DNA of 64,000 nucleotides, from positions 1 through 64,000 of the forward strand of contig NZ_JADLRJ010000019.1 in assembly GCF_015477355.1 (NCBI RefSeq). Direction: 5' to 3'. Origin of the DNA: Nocardia blacklockiae (GTDB lineage Bacteria > Actinomycetota > Actinomycetes > Mycobacteriales > Mycobacteriaceae). The notes under the pieces are model-generated. The model did not search any database. It saw only the letters and a program-made list of their open reading frames with translations, and was not told where the DNA came from. Below, piece after piece: positions 49,913-58,829 of the stretch; the first letter of the stretch is position 1, and each line of letters starts with the position of its first letter. The translations under genes and the position numbers were made by a program.

Positions 49913-51857
49913 CAGGCTCGCGGGTGGACGGCAGGAATGGCGTGAGCAGGTTCTCCTCGGTGGAGGGACCGAACTGCCATTCCGCGATCCACGGCCCGGT
50001 GCCCTCGCTCGGGTCCAGGACGCCCGCCTCGAGCCACTGGTAACGGCCGTCGAGGACGCCGCGCGCGATGGCGGTGTCGGCGTCGTCGGTGTTGTCCCAC
50101 AGGGCGTCGAACAGCGCCTGCACCCGCAGCCGCGCCTGCCGACAGAAGGCATCCGCCAGCTGTTCGGCGGCCGCGGCCTCGGCATCGTTCTCGGCCCGCA
50201 GCGCCTGCGCCCGCACGCACGCCGCGGACATGGCGAACAACTCGGCCCCGATGTCGACGATGCGCCCGAGGAAGCCCTGCCGGTACTCGAGTTTCGCCTG
50301 CCAGCGCCCCATCGCGTACATCAGCGACCGGGCCTGCTTGCGCGACATCCGCTCCACGAACCGCACGTGCTTGGCCAGCGGCCCGAATTCGGCGTAGGTG
50401 GCCGGTACCGTGCCCGCGCCGACGGCCAGCTGCGGGAACCACTTCGCGTAGAAACCGCCCGCGCCGACCGCCGCCTTGGCCTTGTCCTTGAACTCGGCGT
50501 TGCGGTCGACCAGGGCGCCGGCGGCGGACATGTGCGCATCGGCCATCTCGCGCGCGATCAGCAGGCGCATGATCTCGCTGGAACCCTCGAAGATGCGGTT
50601 GATCCGCAGGTCGCGCACCAACTGCTCGGCGCCGACCGCGCGCTCGCCGCGGGCGCCCAGCGAGGCCGCGGTCTCGTAGCCGCGCCCGCCGCGGATCTGG
50701 ACCAGCTCGTCGGCGATCCGGCAGCTCATCTCCGAGGCCCAGAGCTTGGCCAGCGCGGCCTCGATGCGGATGTCGTTGCGGTCCTCGTCGCACATGGTGC
50801 CCGACAGGTCCAGCGCCGCCTCCAGCGCGAAAGTCGTTGCGGCGATATAGGACAGCTTCGCGCCGACCGCCGCGTGCTCGCCCACCGGCCGGCCCCACTG
50901 CACGCGCTGGGCCGACCATTCGCGGGCGATCTTCAGGCTCCACTTGGCCGCGGCCGTGCACAGCGCCGGGATGGCCAGGCGGCCGGCGTTCAGCGTGGTG
51001 AGCGCGATCTTCAGGCCGTCGCCCTCGCGGCCGACCAGGTTGGCCCGGGGCACCCGCACGTTGTGCATGCGGGTGACGCCGTTCTCGATGCCGCGCAGGC
51101 CCATGAAGGCGTTGCGCCGCTCCACGGTGATGCCTGGGGAATCCGCCTCGACCACGAAGGCCGAGATGCCGCCGCGCCGTCCCTCGCCGCGCGGCACCCG
51201 GGCCATCACGACCAGCAGTTCGGCCACCACGCCGTTGGTGGTCCACAACTTCACGCCGTTGAGCACGTAGGCCTCGCCGTCCTCGGTCGGCGTCGCGGTG
51301 CAGGCCATGCGGGCCGGGTCGGAGCCCACGTCCGGCTCGGTGAGCAGGAAGGCACTGACCGCACCACGCGCACAGCGTGGCAGGAACTCGCGCTTCTGCT
51401 CGGGGGTACCGGCCAGCTTCAGCGGCTCCGGGACCCCGATCGACTGGTGCGCCGACAGCAGCACGCCCAGGCTGGGATGCGCCGAACCGACCACCATCAG
51501 CGCCTTGTTGTAGCCGACCTGCGACAGGCCCTGGCCGCCGTACTCCTCGGGGATCTTCAGCCCGAAGCAGCCGAGTTCGGCCAGGCCGCGGACGTATTCG
51601 GCGGGGATCTTCGCGGTCTGCTCGATCACGGCGCCGTCGATGGTGGCCACATAGGCCCGCAGCCGTTCCAGATAGGCCTCGGTCTTGGCGGCGTCCTCGG
51701 CCGACGGCCGGGGATAGGGATGGATCAGGTCGAGCCGGAACCGGCCGAGGAACATCTCCTTCGCGAAGGACGGCTTGGCCCAGGTGGTTTCGCGGGATTC
51801 TTCGACGAGCGCGCGGGCCTGTTCTTCGGTGGCGTCGACTTTCGCGGTGGTCGTCAT
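49881..51857 (-). CDS. Long acyl-CoA dehydrogenase (FadE10/VLCAD-like)
   Basis: A 658-residue FAD-dependent dehydrogenase that introduces the 2,3 double bond into acyl-CoA. The ACAD core (about 60-440) includes CFGLKIPEEYGGQGLS, FLLTEPDVGSD, RGGRGYETAAS and INRIFEGSSEIMRL. A long C-terminal helical domain (about 440-640) is like that of very-long-chain enzymes and FadE10 (about 650 residues). ATG 51857 with GGAGGACATC upstream. The last ten codons lie inside the terminator hairpin. A GTGATC-type palindrome sits upstream, implying lipid-responsive control. Confidence 0.92.
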   Translation of the reverse strand: MTTTAKVDATEEQARALVEESRETTWAKPSFAKEMFLGRFRLDLIHPYPRPSAEDAAKTEAYLERLRAYVATIDGAVIEQTAKIPAEYVRGLAELGCFGLKIPEEYGGQGLSQVGYNKALMVVGSAHPSLGVLLSAHQSIGVPEPLKLAGTPEQKREFLPRCARGAVSAFLLTEPDVGSDPARMACTATPTEDGEAYVLNGVKLWTTNGVVAELLVVMARVPRGEGRRGGISAFVVEADSPGITVERRNAFMGLRGIENGVTRMHNVRVPRANLVGREGDGLKIALTTLNAGRLAIPALCTAAAKWSLKIAREWSAQRVQWGRPVGEHAAVGAKLSYIAATTFALEAALDLSGTMCDEDRNDIRIEAALAKLWASEMSCRIADELVQIRGGRGYETAASLGARGERAVGAEQLVRDLRINRIFEGSSEIMRLLIAREMADAHMSAAGALVDRNAEFKDKAKAAVGAGGFYAKWFPQLAVGAGTVPATYAEFGPLAKHVRFVERMSRKQARSLMYAMGRWQAKLEYRQGFLGRIVDIGAELFAMSAACVRAQALRAENDAEAAAAEQLADAFCRQARLRVQALFDALWDNTDDADTAIARGVLDGRYQWLEAGVLDPSEGTGPWIAEWQFGPSTEENLLTPFLPSTREPDIHLSSNDAR

Positions 51858-51874
51858 GATGTCCTCCATCGGAC

Positions 51875-51888
51875 GTGATCAGGATCAC
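51875..51888. promoter_or_regulatory. Palindrome GTGATC-AG-GATCAC upstream of FadE
   Basis: A perfect 6-bp inverted repeat with a 2-bp centre, 17 bp before the FadE ATG. GATCACG half-sites recur at 52999 and 53018 before another gene. Confidence 0.55.
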
Positions 51889-52033
51889 ATCGAGTGTAGG
51901 AGGGTTTGTTACCCGCCGGTAGGGGCGAGCCGGGCGGCGGTTCGGCATCGTGTCCATAACGGCAGGTTCGCGCGGTTAACACGCTGGCAATACCTATCGA
52001 CAACCGGGCAAGAACGGACTCCCGGGAGACGTC

Positions 52034-52993
52034 ATGTCGATCGCACTCCGCGCCGCCGACCACGACGGCCACCATGTCACCGTCAGCGCCGACGACGGCA
52101 CGCCACTGGCAGTGCGTGTCTTCGGCTCGGACGTCGCACCGCTGACCGTCGTCTTCGTGCACGGCCACTGCCTGCGCACCGAATCCTGGTCCTTCCTGCG
52201 CGAGCAGTTGCGGCGGCAGTGGGGCGAGGGCACCCGCATGGTGTTCTACGACCACCGCGGCCACGGCGAATCGGGCGCGGCCGACCCGGCCACCTACACC
52301 ATCGACCAGCTCGGTCAGGATCTCGACGCGGTGCTGCGCACGGTCGCGCCGACCGGACCCGTTGTGCTGGTGGGACATTCGATGGGCGCGATGGTGGTGC
52401 TCGCCTACGCGCGGCTGTTCCCCGCCGCGATCGGGACCCGCATCGCCGGCGTCGGGCTGCTCTCCGGTGCGGCCGGCAGCCTGACCACCGTCGGCCTCGC
52501 CCGATTCCTGAACCGGCACGCCGTGTCCTCGCTGCGGGTCGCGGTGCGGCGGGCGCCCCGGATGATGCAGGCGTCGAAACGCCTGTCGCGCCGGATCTTC
52601 GAGCCGATGGTGCGCGAGGCGAGTTTCGGCACCCGCAAGGTGAGTCCGCGGATGATCGCCGTCGCGACCGCGATGCTCAACGACACCCCGCTGCTCACCA
52701 TGACCTGTTTCCTGGACTCGCTGATCCGTTTCGACGAGACCGCGACGCTGCGCCTGCTGGCGGATCTGCCGGCGCTGGTGCTGGCGGGTTCGGCTGACAT
52801 CATGATCCCGTTCGCTCACTCGGTGGTGCTGGCCTCGCAGCTCGGCGGGGCGGAGCTGGTCCGGCTCGACGGCGCCGGGCACAGCGTGATCCTGGAACGC
52901 GCCGAAGAGGTGGCGGCTGCGGTGGCCGCGCTGGTCGAGCGGGCCGTGGGCACCGCCGCCGCGCCGGGCTCGGCCTACGCCGTGGCGGGCTGA
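52034..52993 (+). CDS. Alpha/beta hydrolase
   Basis: A 319-residue hydrolase. It has HGHCLRTESW (oxyanion region), DHRGHGES, the elbow GHSMG (Ser near 117), LAGSADIMIPF (acid) and GAGHSVILE (His near 289). A helical lid lies near 150-235. Related enzymes hydrolyse esters or meta-cleavage products. ATG 52034. Divergent from FadE. Confidence 0.9.
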   Translation: MSIALRAADHDGHHVTVSADDGTPLAVRVFGSDVAPLTVVFVHGHCLRTESWSFLREQLRRQWGEGTRMVFYDHRGHGESGAADPATYTIDQLGQDLDAVLRTVAPTGPVVLVGHSMGAMVVLAYARLFPAAIGTRIAGVGLLSGAAGSLTTVGLARFLNRHAVSSLRVAVRRAPRMMQASKRLSRRIFEPMVREASFGTRKVSPRMIAVATAMLNDTPLLTMTCFLDSLIRFDETATLRLLADLPALVLAGSADIMIPFAHSVVLASQLGGAELVRLDGAGHSVILERAEEVAAAVAALVERAVGTAAAPGSAYAVAG

Positions 52994-53060
52994 CCGAAGA
53001 TCACGTACTGTGTTGTAGATCACGATGTGCGGTCTGTCACACGGGCTCGAGGAGGTTTCG

Positions 53061-53351
53061 ATGACACGCAGCGAGATTGCTGAGCTGCACTTCGCGGTGG
53101 GTCAGCTCCGGCAGTGCGTCGGCGCGTTGCGCGCCCACTACGGAGACGCCAACTCCGTACGGCGGCTGGAGAACGACCTCGAACGGCTCACCATCGATGC
53201 CGACGAATTCGAGAAGTCGCCCCCACCCGAGGTTTCCGACCGCCGGCAGCAGGAGGTCATCTACGTCCCGGACAGCAAGTCCGACGAGGCCGCCTGGATG
53301 GGCGCCCAGGACGAGGGCCTCGGCTTCCACTCCCGCCCCCGCACCAAGTAG
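53061..53351 (+). CDS. Small conserved protein of unknown function
   Basis: A 96-residue acidic soluble protein. The first half is helical (SEIAELHFAVGQLRQCVGALRAHYG, VRRLENDLERLTIDADEF). The tail is polar and disordered (EVIYVPDSKSDEAAWMGAQD). No domain is recognised. The ATG at 53061 is backed by GAGGAGGTTTCG; an earlier in-frame ATG lacks one. It has a GATCACG direct repeat (52999, 53018) in its promoter. Confidence 0.7.
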   Translation: MTRSEIAELHFAVGQLRQCVGALRAHYGDANSVRRLENDLERLTIDADEFEKSPPPEVSDRRQQEVIYVPDSKSDEAAWMGAQDEGLGFHSRPRTK

Positions 53352-53419
53352 CAAGCGACATCCGAGCCGCGAGCCGGGTAACCACCGGCTCGCGGCCCTG
53401 ATGCGTGCGGGTGTGTGGT

Positions 53420-53558
53420 CAGGCACGGTGGGCCGAGCGTGATGGTCGGGCGTGATGGCCCGAGCGCGATGGCCCGAGCGCGATGGCTCAAGCGCGGTGG
53501 CTCGAGTGCGAAGGGGCGGGCGCGGATAGTCGAGCGCGGTGGGTCAGGCGCGGTGGCG
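53420..53558. repeat. 14-bp tandem repeat array
   Basis: About ten imperfect copies of the 14-bp unit CGAGCGCGATGGCC (one is 13 bp). The array begins after the small gene at 53061 and reaches into the last codons of the thiolase-like gene (stop at 53544). It may form a structured, GC-rich tail between the convergent genes. Confidence 0.75.
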
Positions 53559-54722
53559 GCCGGAGCGGCGGCTGCGGAGGCCGTGGAAGCGGGCGCCCTT
53601 GGGGGTGGCGGCGGTCGGGGCGGCGGTGGCGGATTCGAAGAGGATCGCGGTGCCGCGGTCGGGTGCCGGGTTGGCGGCCACCAGGGCGTAGGCGCCGCCG
53701 CGGCGGGCGAGTTCGTGCAGAAGGGACGTGGTCATGCGCGGGCCCGCGGCGGGGCCGGGGTCGCCCAGGGCGAGCGCGCCGCCGTTGACGTTCACCGCCT
53801 CCAGGTCGTGGCGGCCGAAGTGGCGAGTCAGCGCCAGCACCTCGACCGCCGACCGCTCGGCCACCTCCAGGACGTCGATGTCGTCGAGCGCGAGACCGTT
53901 GCGCGCCAACACTTTCGCCACCGCGGGAACCGCGGCGGGTGCGCTGCCGTCGGCACCCGCGGCGACCCAGTCGGTCAGATAGGCGAGCGGCTCCAGCCCG
54001 AGATCGACCAGCCGGTCCTCGGCCACCACCAGGCAGGCAGCCGCACCGGCACCCGCGGACGACACGGCCGCCGCGGTGAGCACCCCGTCCGGTTCCAACG
54101 GAGCCAGGCTGATCAGCGCGCGGGTCGACAGGTCCGCGCGCGCCTGCTCGTCGCGATCCACCAGATGCGGTACGGCGCTTTCGGTTCGGTGCCGCAGCTC
54201 GTCCGGCGCGGCGGCCACCACCGGCACCGTCTCGGCGTCGAAGAAGCCCTGCCGCCAGGCGCGCGCGGCGCGGCGGCGCGTGAGCAAGGCGTATTCGTCG
54301 GACTCGGCACGCGTCACGTGATAGCGGCGGGCCAGCCATTCGGCATGCGCCAGCTCCGCCGGATCGACCGGGGCGTCGAGCGGCGCGGCGTCATGCACAC
54401 CCCCGGCGACCACCACCGACGCGACCTCGGAATGCACCATCATGGCCGCCGCGAGCAGCGCCGACAGCCCGGCCCCGGCTCCCGGCCCGACGTCGAAACC
54501 GGCCAGGGCGGACGGCAATCCCGCGTCCAGCGCCGCCGACCGGGCGAGTCCCGGCGGGCCCGCCAGCACCACCTCGTCGACCCGGCCGCCGTCGAATCCC
54601 GCGCGGCCGACGGCACCGGCGAGCGCGGCCGCGGCCAGTCGCCGCGGCGGCAGCGCCGCCAAGACGCCGCCGGCGAGACCGCTCGGCGTGCGCACCGGCG
54701 ACACGATCGCCGCTCTCCTCAT
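53544..54722 (-). CDS. Thiolase-fold pseudoenzyme
   Basis: A 392-residue protein with a full-length thiolase fold: start RRAAIVSPVRTPSG, central VDPAELAHAEWLARRYHVTRAESDEYAL and NVNGGALALG. All catalytic residues are replaced: the nucleophilic Cys is Ala82 (VGPGAGAGLSA), the NEAF Asn is Ala288, the GHP His is Asp321 (GDP) and the second Cys is Asn351. It cannot do thiolytic cleavage or Claisen condensation as normal thiolases do. The reading frame is intact and well preserved otherwise. ATG 54722. Divergent from the Sdh1 operon. Confidence 0.85.
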   Translation of the reverse strand: MRRAAIVSPVRTPSGLAGGVLAALPPRRLAAAALAGAVGRAGFDGGRVDEVVLAGPPGLARSAALDAGLPSALAGFDVGPGAGAGLSALLAAAMMVHSEVASVVVAGGVHDAAPLDAPVDPAELAHAEWLARRYHVTRAESDEYALLTRRRAARAWRQGFFDAETVPVVAAAPDELRHRTESAVPHLVDRDEQARADLSTRALISLAPLEPDGVLTAAAVSSAGAGAAACLVVAEDRLVDLGLEPLAYLTDWVAAGADGSAPAAVPAVAKVLARNGLALDDIDVLEVAERSAVEVLALTRHFGRHDLEAVNVNGGALALGDPGPAAGPRMTTSLLHELARRGGAYALVAANPAPDRGTAILFESATAAPTAATPKGARFHGLRSRRSGRHRA

Positions 54723-55127
54723 CGACTCTCCTCACTTCCCGCACCGGTGCCGGCAGCTAACTGCCGCGCGGTGCGACCGGCCGGCGGCAACCGCCCGCAC
54801 CGCCCCGGCGCCACACCGTCCGGCACCCGCGCTCCGGCCCACCGGGGGAGCAGCCCACCACAGCGTTGTTGCTGGTGTGTGACGCGAAGACCAGCGCCGA
54901 TCGGGTGTGAAACGACGCAATTCCGAGCAGGTGCCGAAAGGTGCTGCGCACCAGTGCGGTTCGTGAGGTTTGCTTACGGTTCACTGTCGAGACCGCCACG
55001 CCACATGATCAGAAAATGTGGCGCAAATCATAGCTGTCCAGCCGGGTCGATATTGCCGGGACCGGGCGCGTGTCATAGCAGGGGTGCCGTATGGTGCTCA
55101 CCATCACATTCGATGCCGGAGGTAACG
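54723..55127. promoter_or_regulatory. Divergent promoter region between thiolase-like gene and sdh1
   Basis: A non-coding stretch of about 400 bp. It contains the inverted repeat GCCACAT-N9-ATGTGGC at 55000-55022 and an AT-rich segment near it, then the ribosome site GGAGGTAACG of the leader ORF at 55128. No other gene is supported. Confidence 0.55.
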
Positions 55128-55169
55128 ATGACGTTCCACGGGGTAGATCAGCGAGGCATCCTGCAGTGA
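55128..55169 (+). CDS. Leader ORF translationally coupled to sdhC
   Basis: A 13-residue ORF (MTFHGVDQRGILQ) with ATG 55128 and a strong ribosome site GGAGGTAACG. Its TGA (55167-55169) overlaps the GTG (55166) of the sdh membrane-anchor gene as GTGA. It is too short to be a classic gene; it may couple translation to the anchor gene. Seen directly in the sequence; function inferred. Confidence 0.6.
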   Translation: MTFHGVDQRGILQ

Positions 55170-55996
55170 ACGCAGCACCGACACGCGCACCCGAATCGGG
55201 CACGGGAGTCTTCAGCGCCACTCGCGCGGCCATATCGGCACGGACGCTACGCACCGACCGGTGGTGGCTCCCGCCGCTGATCACCGTGCTGGGACTGGGC
55301 GCGTTCATCGTCTACGCGACCGTGAGAGCCTTTGTGCGCTCGGCCTATTGGGTCGCCGACTACCACTATCTGACACCGTTCTACTCACCCTGCGTGAGCA
55401 CCTCGTGCGTCGAGGGCTCGGCGCACTTCGGGCACTGGGTGGGCGCGCTGCCGGTGTGGATCCCGCTCGGGTTCCTGGTGCTGCCGTTCCTGCTGCTGTT
55501 CCGCCTGACCTGCTACTACTACCGCAAGGCCTACTACCGGGCGGTCTGGTTCTCGCCGCCGGCCTGCGCGGTGGCCGAGCCGCACGCGAAATACACCGGG
55601 GAGACCCGGCTTCCGCTGATCATCCAGAACGCGCACCGCTACTTCTTCTATGTCGCGTGCATCGTCTCGGTGGTCAACACCTACGACGCGATCGTCGCCT
55701 TCCACGGCAAGTCGGGCGGCTTCGGATTCGGGCTCGGCAACCTGGTGCTGCTGCTGAACGTGGTGCTGCTGTGGGCCTACACGCTCTCCTGCCACTCCTG
55801 CCGGCACATCGCGGGCGGGCGGCTCAAGCACTTCTCGGCGCATCCGGTCCGGTACTGGTTCTGGACCCAGGTCTCGAAGCTGAACACCCGGCACATGGCG
55901 CTGGCCTGGACGACGCTGGGCACGCTGGTGCTCACCGACTTCTACGTCATGCTCGTCGCCAGCGGCACCATCGCCGACCTGCGCTTCGTCGACTGA
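55166..55996 (+). CDS. sdhC: Succinate dehydrogenase (Sdh1) membrane-anchor subunit
   Basis: A 276-residue membrane protein with about five spans. His and Cys residues are in the loops (FGHWVGA, SCHSCRHI); these could bind heme or quinone. It corresponds to Rv0249c (273 residues) of M. tuberculosis Sdh1. The GTG at 55166, coupled to a leader ORF, gives the matching length; a longer ATG frame at 55091 lacks a ribosome site. It lies directly before sdhA and sdhB. Confidence 0.82.
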   Translation: MNAAPTRAPESGTGVFSATRAAISARTLRTDRWWLPPLITVLGLGAFIVYATVRAFVRSAYWVADYHYLTPFYSPCVSTSCVEGSAHFGHWVGALPVWIPLGFLVLPFLLLFRLTCYYYRKAYYRAVWFSPPACAVAEPHAKYTGETRLPLIIQNAHRYFFYVACIVSVVNTYDAIVAFHGKSGGFGFGLGNLVLLLNVVLLWAYTLSCHSCRHIAGGRLKHFSAHPVRYWFWTQVSKLNTRHMALAWTTLGTLVLTDFYVMLVASGTIADLRFVD

Positions 55997-56054
55997 CGCG
56001 CGCCCCTTCGAAAACCCAGCCTTTTTCCCCAGTCTCCCAGGAGTATTCGGTTCC

Positions 56055-57992
56055 ATGCCTGAAGTCGAACGGCACAAGTACGACGTCGTCGTGATCGGTG
56101 CCGGTGGCGCCGGTCTCCGCGCGGTCATCGAGGCACGCGAGCACGGCCTGTCGGTGGCGGTGGTGTGCAAATCGCTGTTCGGCAAGGCGCACACCGTGAT
56201 GGCCGAGGGCGGCTGCGCGGCCTCGATGGGCAACGCCAACGAAAAAGACAGCTGGCAAACGCATTTCAAGGACACGATGCGGGGCGGCAAGTTCCTCAAC
56301 AACTGGCGCATGGCCGAACTGCACGCCCAGGAAGCTCCGGATCGGGTCTGGGAGCTGGAAACCTATGGGGCGCTGTTCGATCGGACCCCCGACGGACGCA
56401 TCAGCCAGCGCAACTTCGGCGGCCACACCTACCCGCGGCTGGCGCACGTCGGCGACCGCACCGGCCTCGAGATCATCCGCACCATGCAGCAGAAGATCGT
56501 CTCGCTGCAGCAGGAGGATTTCCAGGAGACCGGCGACTACGAGTCGCGCATCAAGGTTTTCGCCGAATGCACCATCACCGACCTGCTCAAGGAGGGCGAC
56601 CGGATCTCCGGCGCGTTCGGCTACTGGCGGGAGTCGGGCCGGTTCGTCCTGTTCGAGACCCCCGCGGTGGTGCTGGCCACCGGCGGCATCGGCAAGTCCT
56701 ACAAGGTCACCTCGAACTCCTGGGAGTACACCGGCGACGGGCACGCGCTCGCGCTGCGCGCCGGGGCGACGCTGATCAACATGGAGTTCCTGCAGTTCCA
56801 CCCGACCGGCATGGTCTGGCCGCCGAGCGTGAAGGGCATCCTCGTCACCGAGGGCGTCCGCGGCGACGGCGGGGTGCTGAAGAACACCGAGGGCAAGCGC
56901 TTCATGTTCGACTACATCCCCGGGGTCTTCAAGGGCCAGTACGCCGAGACCGAGGAGGAGGCCGATCAGTGGTTGCGTGACAACGACTCCGCGCGCCGCA
57001 CCCCGGATCTCCTGCCACGTGACGAAGTGGCCCGGGCCATCAACGAAGAGGTGAAGGCCGGGCGCGGCACTCCGCACGGCGGCGTCTACCTCGACATCGC
57101 CTCGCGCCTGCCCGCCGCGGAGATCATGAAGCGGCTGCCGTCCATGCACCACCAGTTCAAAGAACTCGCCGACGTGGACATCACGAAGGAGCCGATGGAG
57201 GTCGGGCCCACCTGCCACTACGTGATGGGCGGGATCGAGGTCGACCCGGACACCGGGGCCGCCACCGTGCCGGGCCTGTTCGCGGCGGGCGAGTGTTCCG
57301 GCGGCATGCACGGTTCCAACCGCCTCGGCGGCAATTCGCTGTCGGACCTGCTGGTCTTCGGACGCCGCGCCGGACTGGGCGCCGCCACCTACGTCGAACA
57401 GCTCGGCGGCGAGCGCCCGGCGATCTCCGACGACGACCTCGCCGCTGCCGCGAAAACCGCACTGGCGCCGTTCGATCCGCCGAGCAGCGGGGCGGGCGAG
57501 AACCCCTACACTTTGCACACCGACATGCAGCAGGCGATGAACGACCTGGTCGGCATCATCCGCAAGGAGCACGAACTGCGGCAGGCGATCGAGAAGCTGG
57601 GCGAACTGCGCGAGCGCTTCGACAGCGTCACCGTGGAGGGCCACCGGCAGTTCAACCCGGGCTGGCACCTGGCCCTGGATCTGCGAAACATGCTGCTGGT
57701 CAGCGAGTGCGTCGCGCAGGCGGCGCTGCTGCGGACCGAGAGCCGCGGCGGGCACACCCGCGACGACCACCCGCAGATGGATCCGGCCTGGCGGCACAGG
57801 CTGCTGGTGTGCCGGATCGACCCGGACGGGGCCGGCCGGACCGTGCCCCCGGTGACGGTGACGCCGGTGGACCAGCCGCCGATGCGCGACGACCTGCTCG
57901 CCCTGTTCGACCTCGGCGAGCTCGAAAAGTACTACACCTCGGAGGAACTCGCCGCCCATCCGGCCGCCGCCTCCGCGAAAGGGGATGCGTAG
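56055..57992 (+). CDS. sdhA: Succinate dehydrogenase flavoprotein subunit (Sdh1)
   Basis: A 645-residue flavoprotein that oxidises succinate to fumarate. Dinucleotide motif VVIGAGGAGLRAVIEAREHG is at 12-31. The covalent-FAD region includes KAHTVMAEGG, and the substrate-site motif GGHTYPR and the HPTG segment (FLQFHPTGM) follow. The conserved active-site Arg/His cluster GSNRLGGNSL is near 420. Length matches Rv0248c (646). It is 58 bp after sdhC and 2 bp before sdhB. Confidence 0.96.
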   Translation: MPEVERHKYDVVVIGAGGAGLRAVIEAREHGLSVAVVCKSLFGKAHTVMAEGGCAASMGNANEKDSWQTHFKDTMRGGKFLNNWRMAELHAQEAPDRVWELETYGALFDRTPDGRISQRNFGGHTYPRLAHVGDRTGLEIIRTMQQKIVSLQQEDFQETGDYESRIKVFAECTITDLLKEGDRISGAFGYWRESGRFVLFETPAVVLATGGIGKSYKVTSNSWEYTGDGHALALRAGATLINMEFLQFHPTGMVWPPSVKGILVTEGVRGDGGVLKNTEGKRFMFDYIPGVFKGQYAETEEEADQWLRDNDSARRTPDLLPRDEVARAINEEVKAGRGTPHGGVYLDIASRLPAAEIMKRLPSMHHQFKELADVDITKEPMEVGPTCHYVMGGIEVDPDTGAATVPGLFAAGECSGGMHGSNRLGGNSLSDLLVFGRRAGLGAATYVEQLGGERPAISDDDLAAAAKTALAPFDPPSSGAGENPYTLHTDMQQAMNDLVGIIRKEHELRQAIEKLGELRERFDSVTVEGHRQFNPGWHLALDLRNMLLVSECVAQAALLRTESRGGHTRDDHPQMDPAWRHRLLVCRIDPDGAGRTVPPVTVTPVDQPPMRDDLLALFDLGELEKYYTSEELAAHPAAASAKGDA

Positions 57993-57994
57993 CA

Positions 57995-58741
57995 ATGGGT
58001 TACGACGCCCGATTCCGAGTATGGCGCGGCGACACCGAGGGTGGCGAGCTGCGGGACTTCACCGTCGAGGTAAACGAGGGCGAGGTCGTGCTCGACATCG
58101 TGCACCGCTTGCAGGCCACCCAGGCGCCCGACCTGGCGGTGCGCTGGAACTGCAAGGCCGGCAAGTGCGGATCGTGCTCGGCGGAGATCAACGGCCGGCC
58201 GCGGCTGCTGTGCATGACGCGGATGTCGACGTTCGAGCCCGACGAGGTGATCACGGTGACGCCGCTGCGCGCCTTCCCCGTGATCCGCGATCTGGTGACC
58301 GACGTGTCGATGAATTACCGGAAGGCGCGCGAGATTCCCTCGTTCACGCCGCCCGCGGACCTCAAGCCCGGCGACTACCGCATGCAGCAGGTGGACGTGG
58401 AGCGCTCGCAGGAGTTCCGCAAGTGCATCGAATGCTTCCTGTGCCAGAACACCTGTCACGTGGTGCGTGATCACGAGGACAACAAGGAGGCCTTCGCCGG
58501 CCCCCGCTATCTGATGCGGATCGCCGAGCTGGAAATGCATCCGCTGGACGTGGCCGACCGCCGCGATATGGCGCAGGACGAATTCGGCCTGGGTTACTGC
58601 AATATCACCAAATGTTGCACCGAGGTGTGCCCCGAACACATCAAGATCACCGACAACGCGCTCATCCCGATGAAGGAACGCGTGGCCGACCGGAAATACG
58701 ATCCGATCGTCTGGCTGGGTAACAAACTGTTCCGCCGCTAG
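57995..58741 (+). CDS. sdhB: Succinate dehydrogenase iron-sulfur subunit (Sdh1)
   Basis: A 248-residue subunit. The [2Fe-2S] ligands are in CKAGKCGSCSAEINGRPRLLC-type spacing near 51-72. The [4Fe-4S] and [3Fe-4S] centres use CIECFLCQNTCH (near 148) and CNITKCCTEVCPE (near 201). It passes electrons from SdhA to the membrane anchor and menaquinone. Length equals Rv0247c (248). ATG 57995, 2 bp after sdhA. A hairpin at 58759 ends the operon. Confidence 0.97.
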   Translation: MGYDARFRVWRGDTEGGELRDFTVEVNEGEVVLDIVHRLQATQAPDLAVRWNCKAGKCGSCSAEINGRPRLLCMTRMSTFEPDEVITVTPLRAFPVIRDLVTDVSMNYRKAREIPSFTPPADLKPGDYRMQQVDVERSQEFRKCIECFLCQNTCHVVRDHEDNKEAFAGPRYLMRIAELEMHPLDVADRRDMAQDEFGLGYCNITKCCTEVCPEHIKITDNALIPMKERVADRKYDPIVWLGNKLFRR

Positions 58742-58758
58742 ACATTTCGCGGTAACCG

Positions 58759-58797
58759 ACCGCCTCGTCCCGGCCCGAGCGCCGCGGCCGAGGCGGT
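58759..58797 (+). terminator. Terminator after the Sdh1 operon
   Basis: A 9-bp stem, ACCGCCTCG/CGAGGCGGT, with a GC-rich, partly paired 21-base loop, 18 bp after sdhB. Followed by TTC rather than a U-run. It can also end the convergent small membrane-protein gene. Confidence 0.6.
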
Positions 58798-58829
58798 TTC
58801 ACGCTGCGCGAAATCCGAGCCCCGAAACT

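Noticed and set aside
49905-51878. A 657-codon open frame antisense to the acyl-CoA dehydrogenase
   Set aside because: It is the low-stop shadow expected in a very GC-rich coding region; its translation is compositionally biased and shows no family motif, while the FadE frame has all ACAD motifs.
53420-53558. 14-bp array considered as a CRISPR or origin iteron set
   Set aside because: Units are adjoining without spacers, too short for CRISPR repeats, and no replication gene is near.
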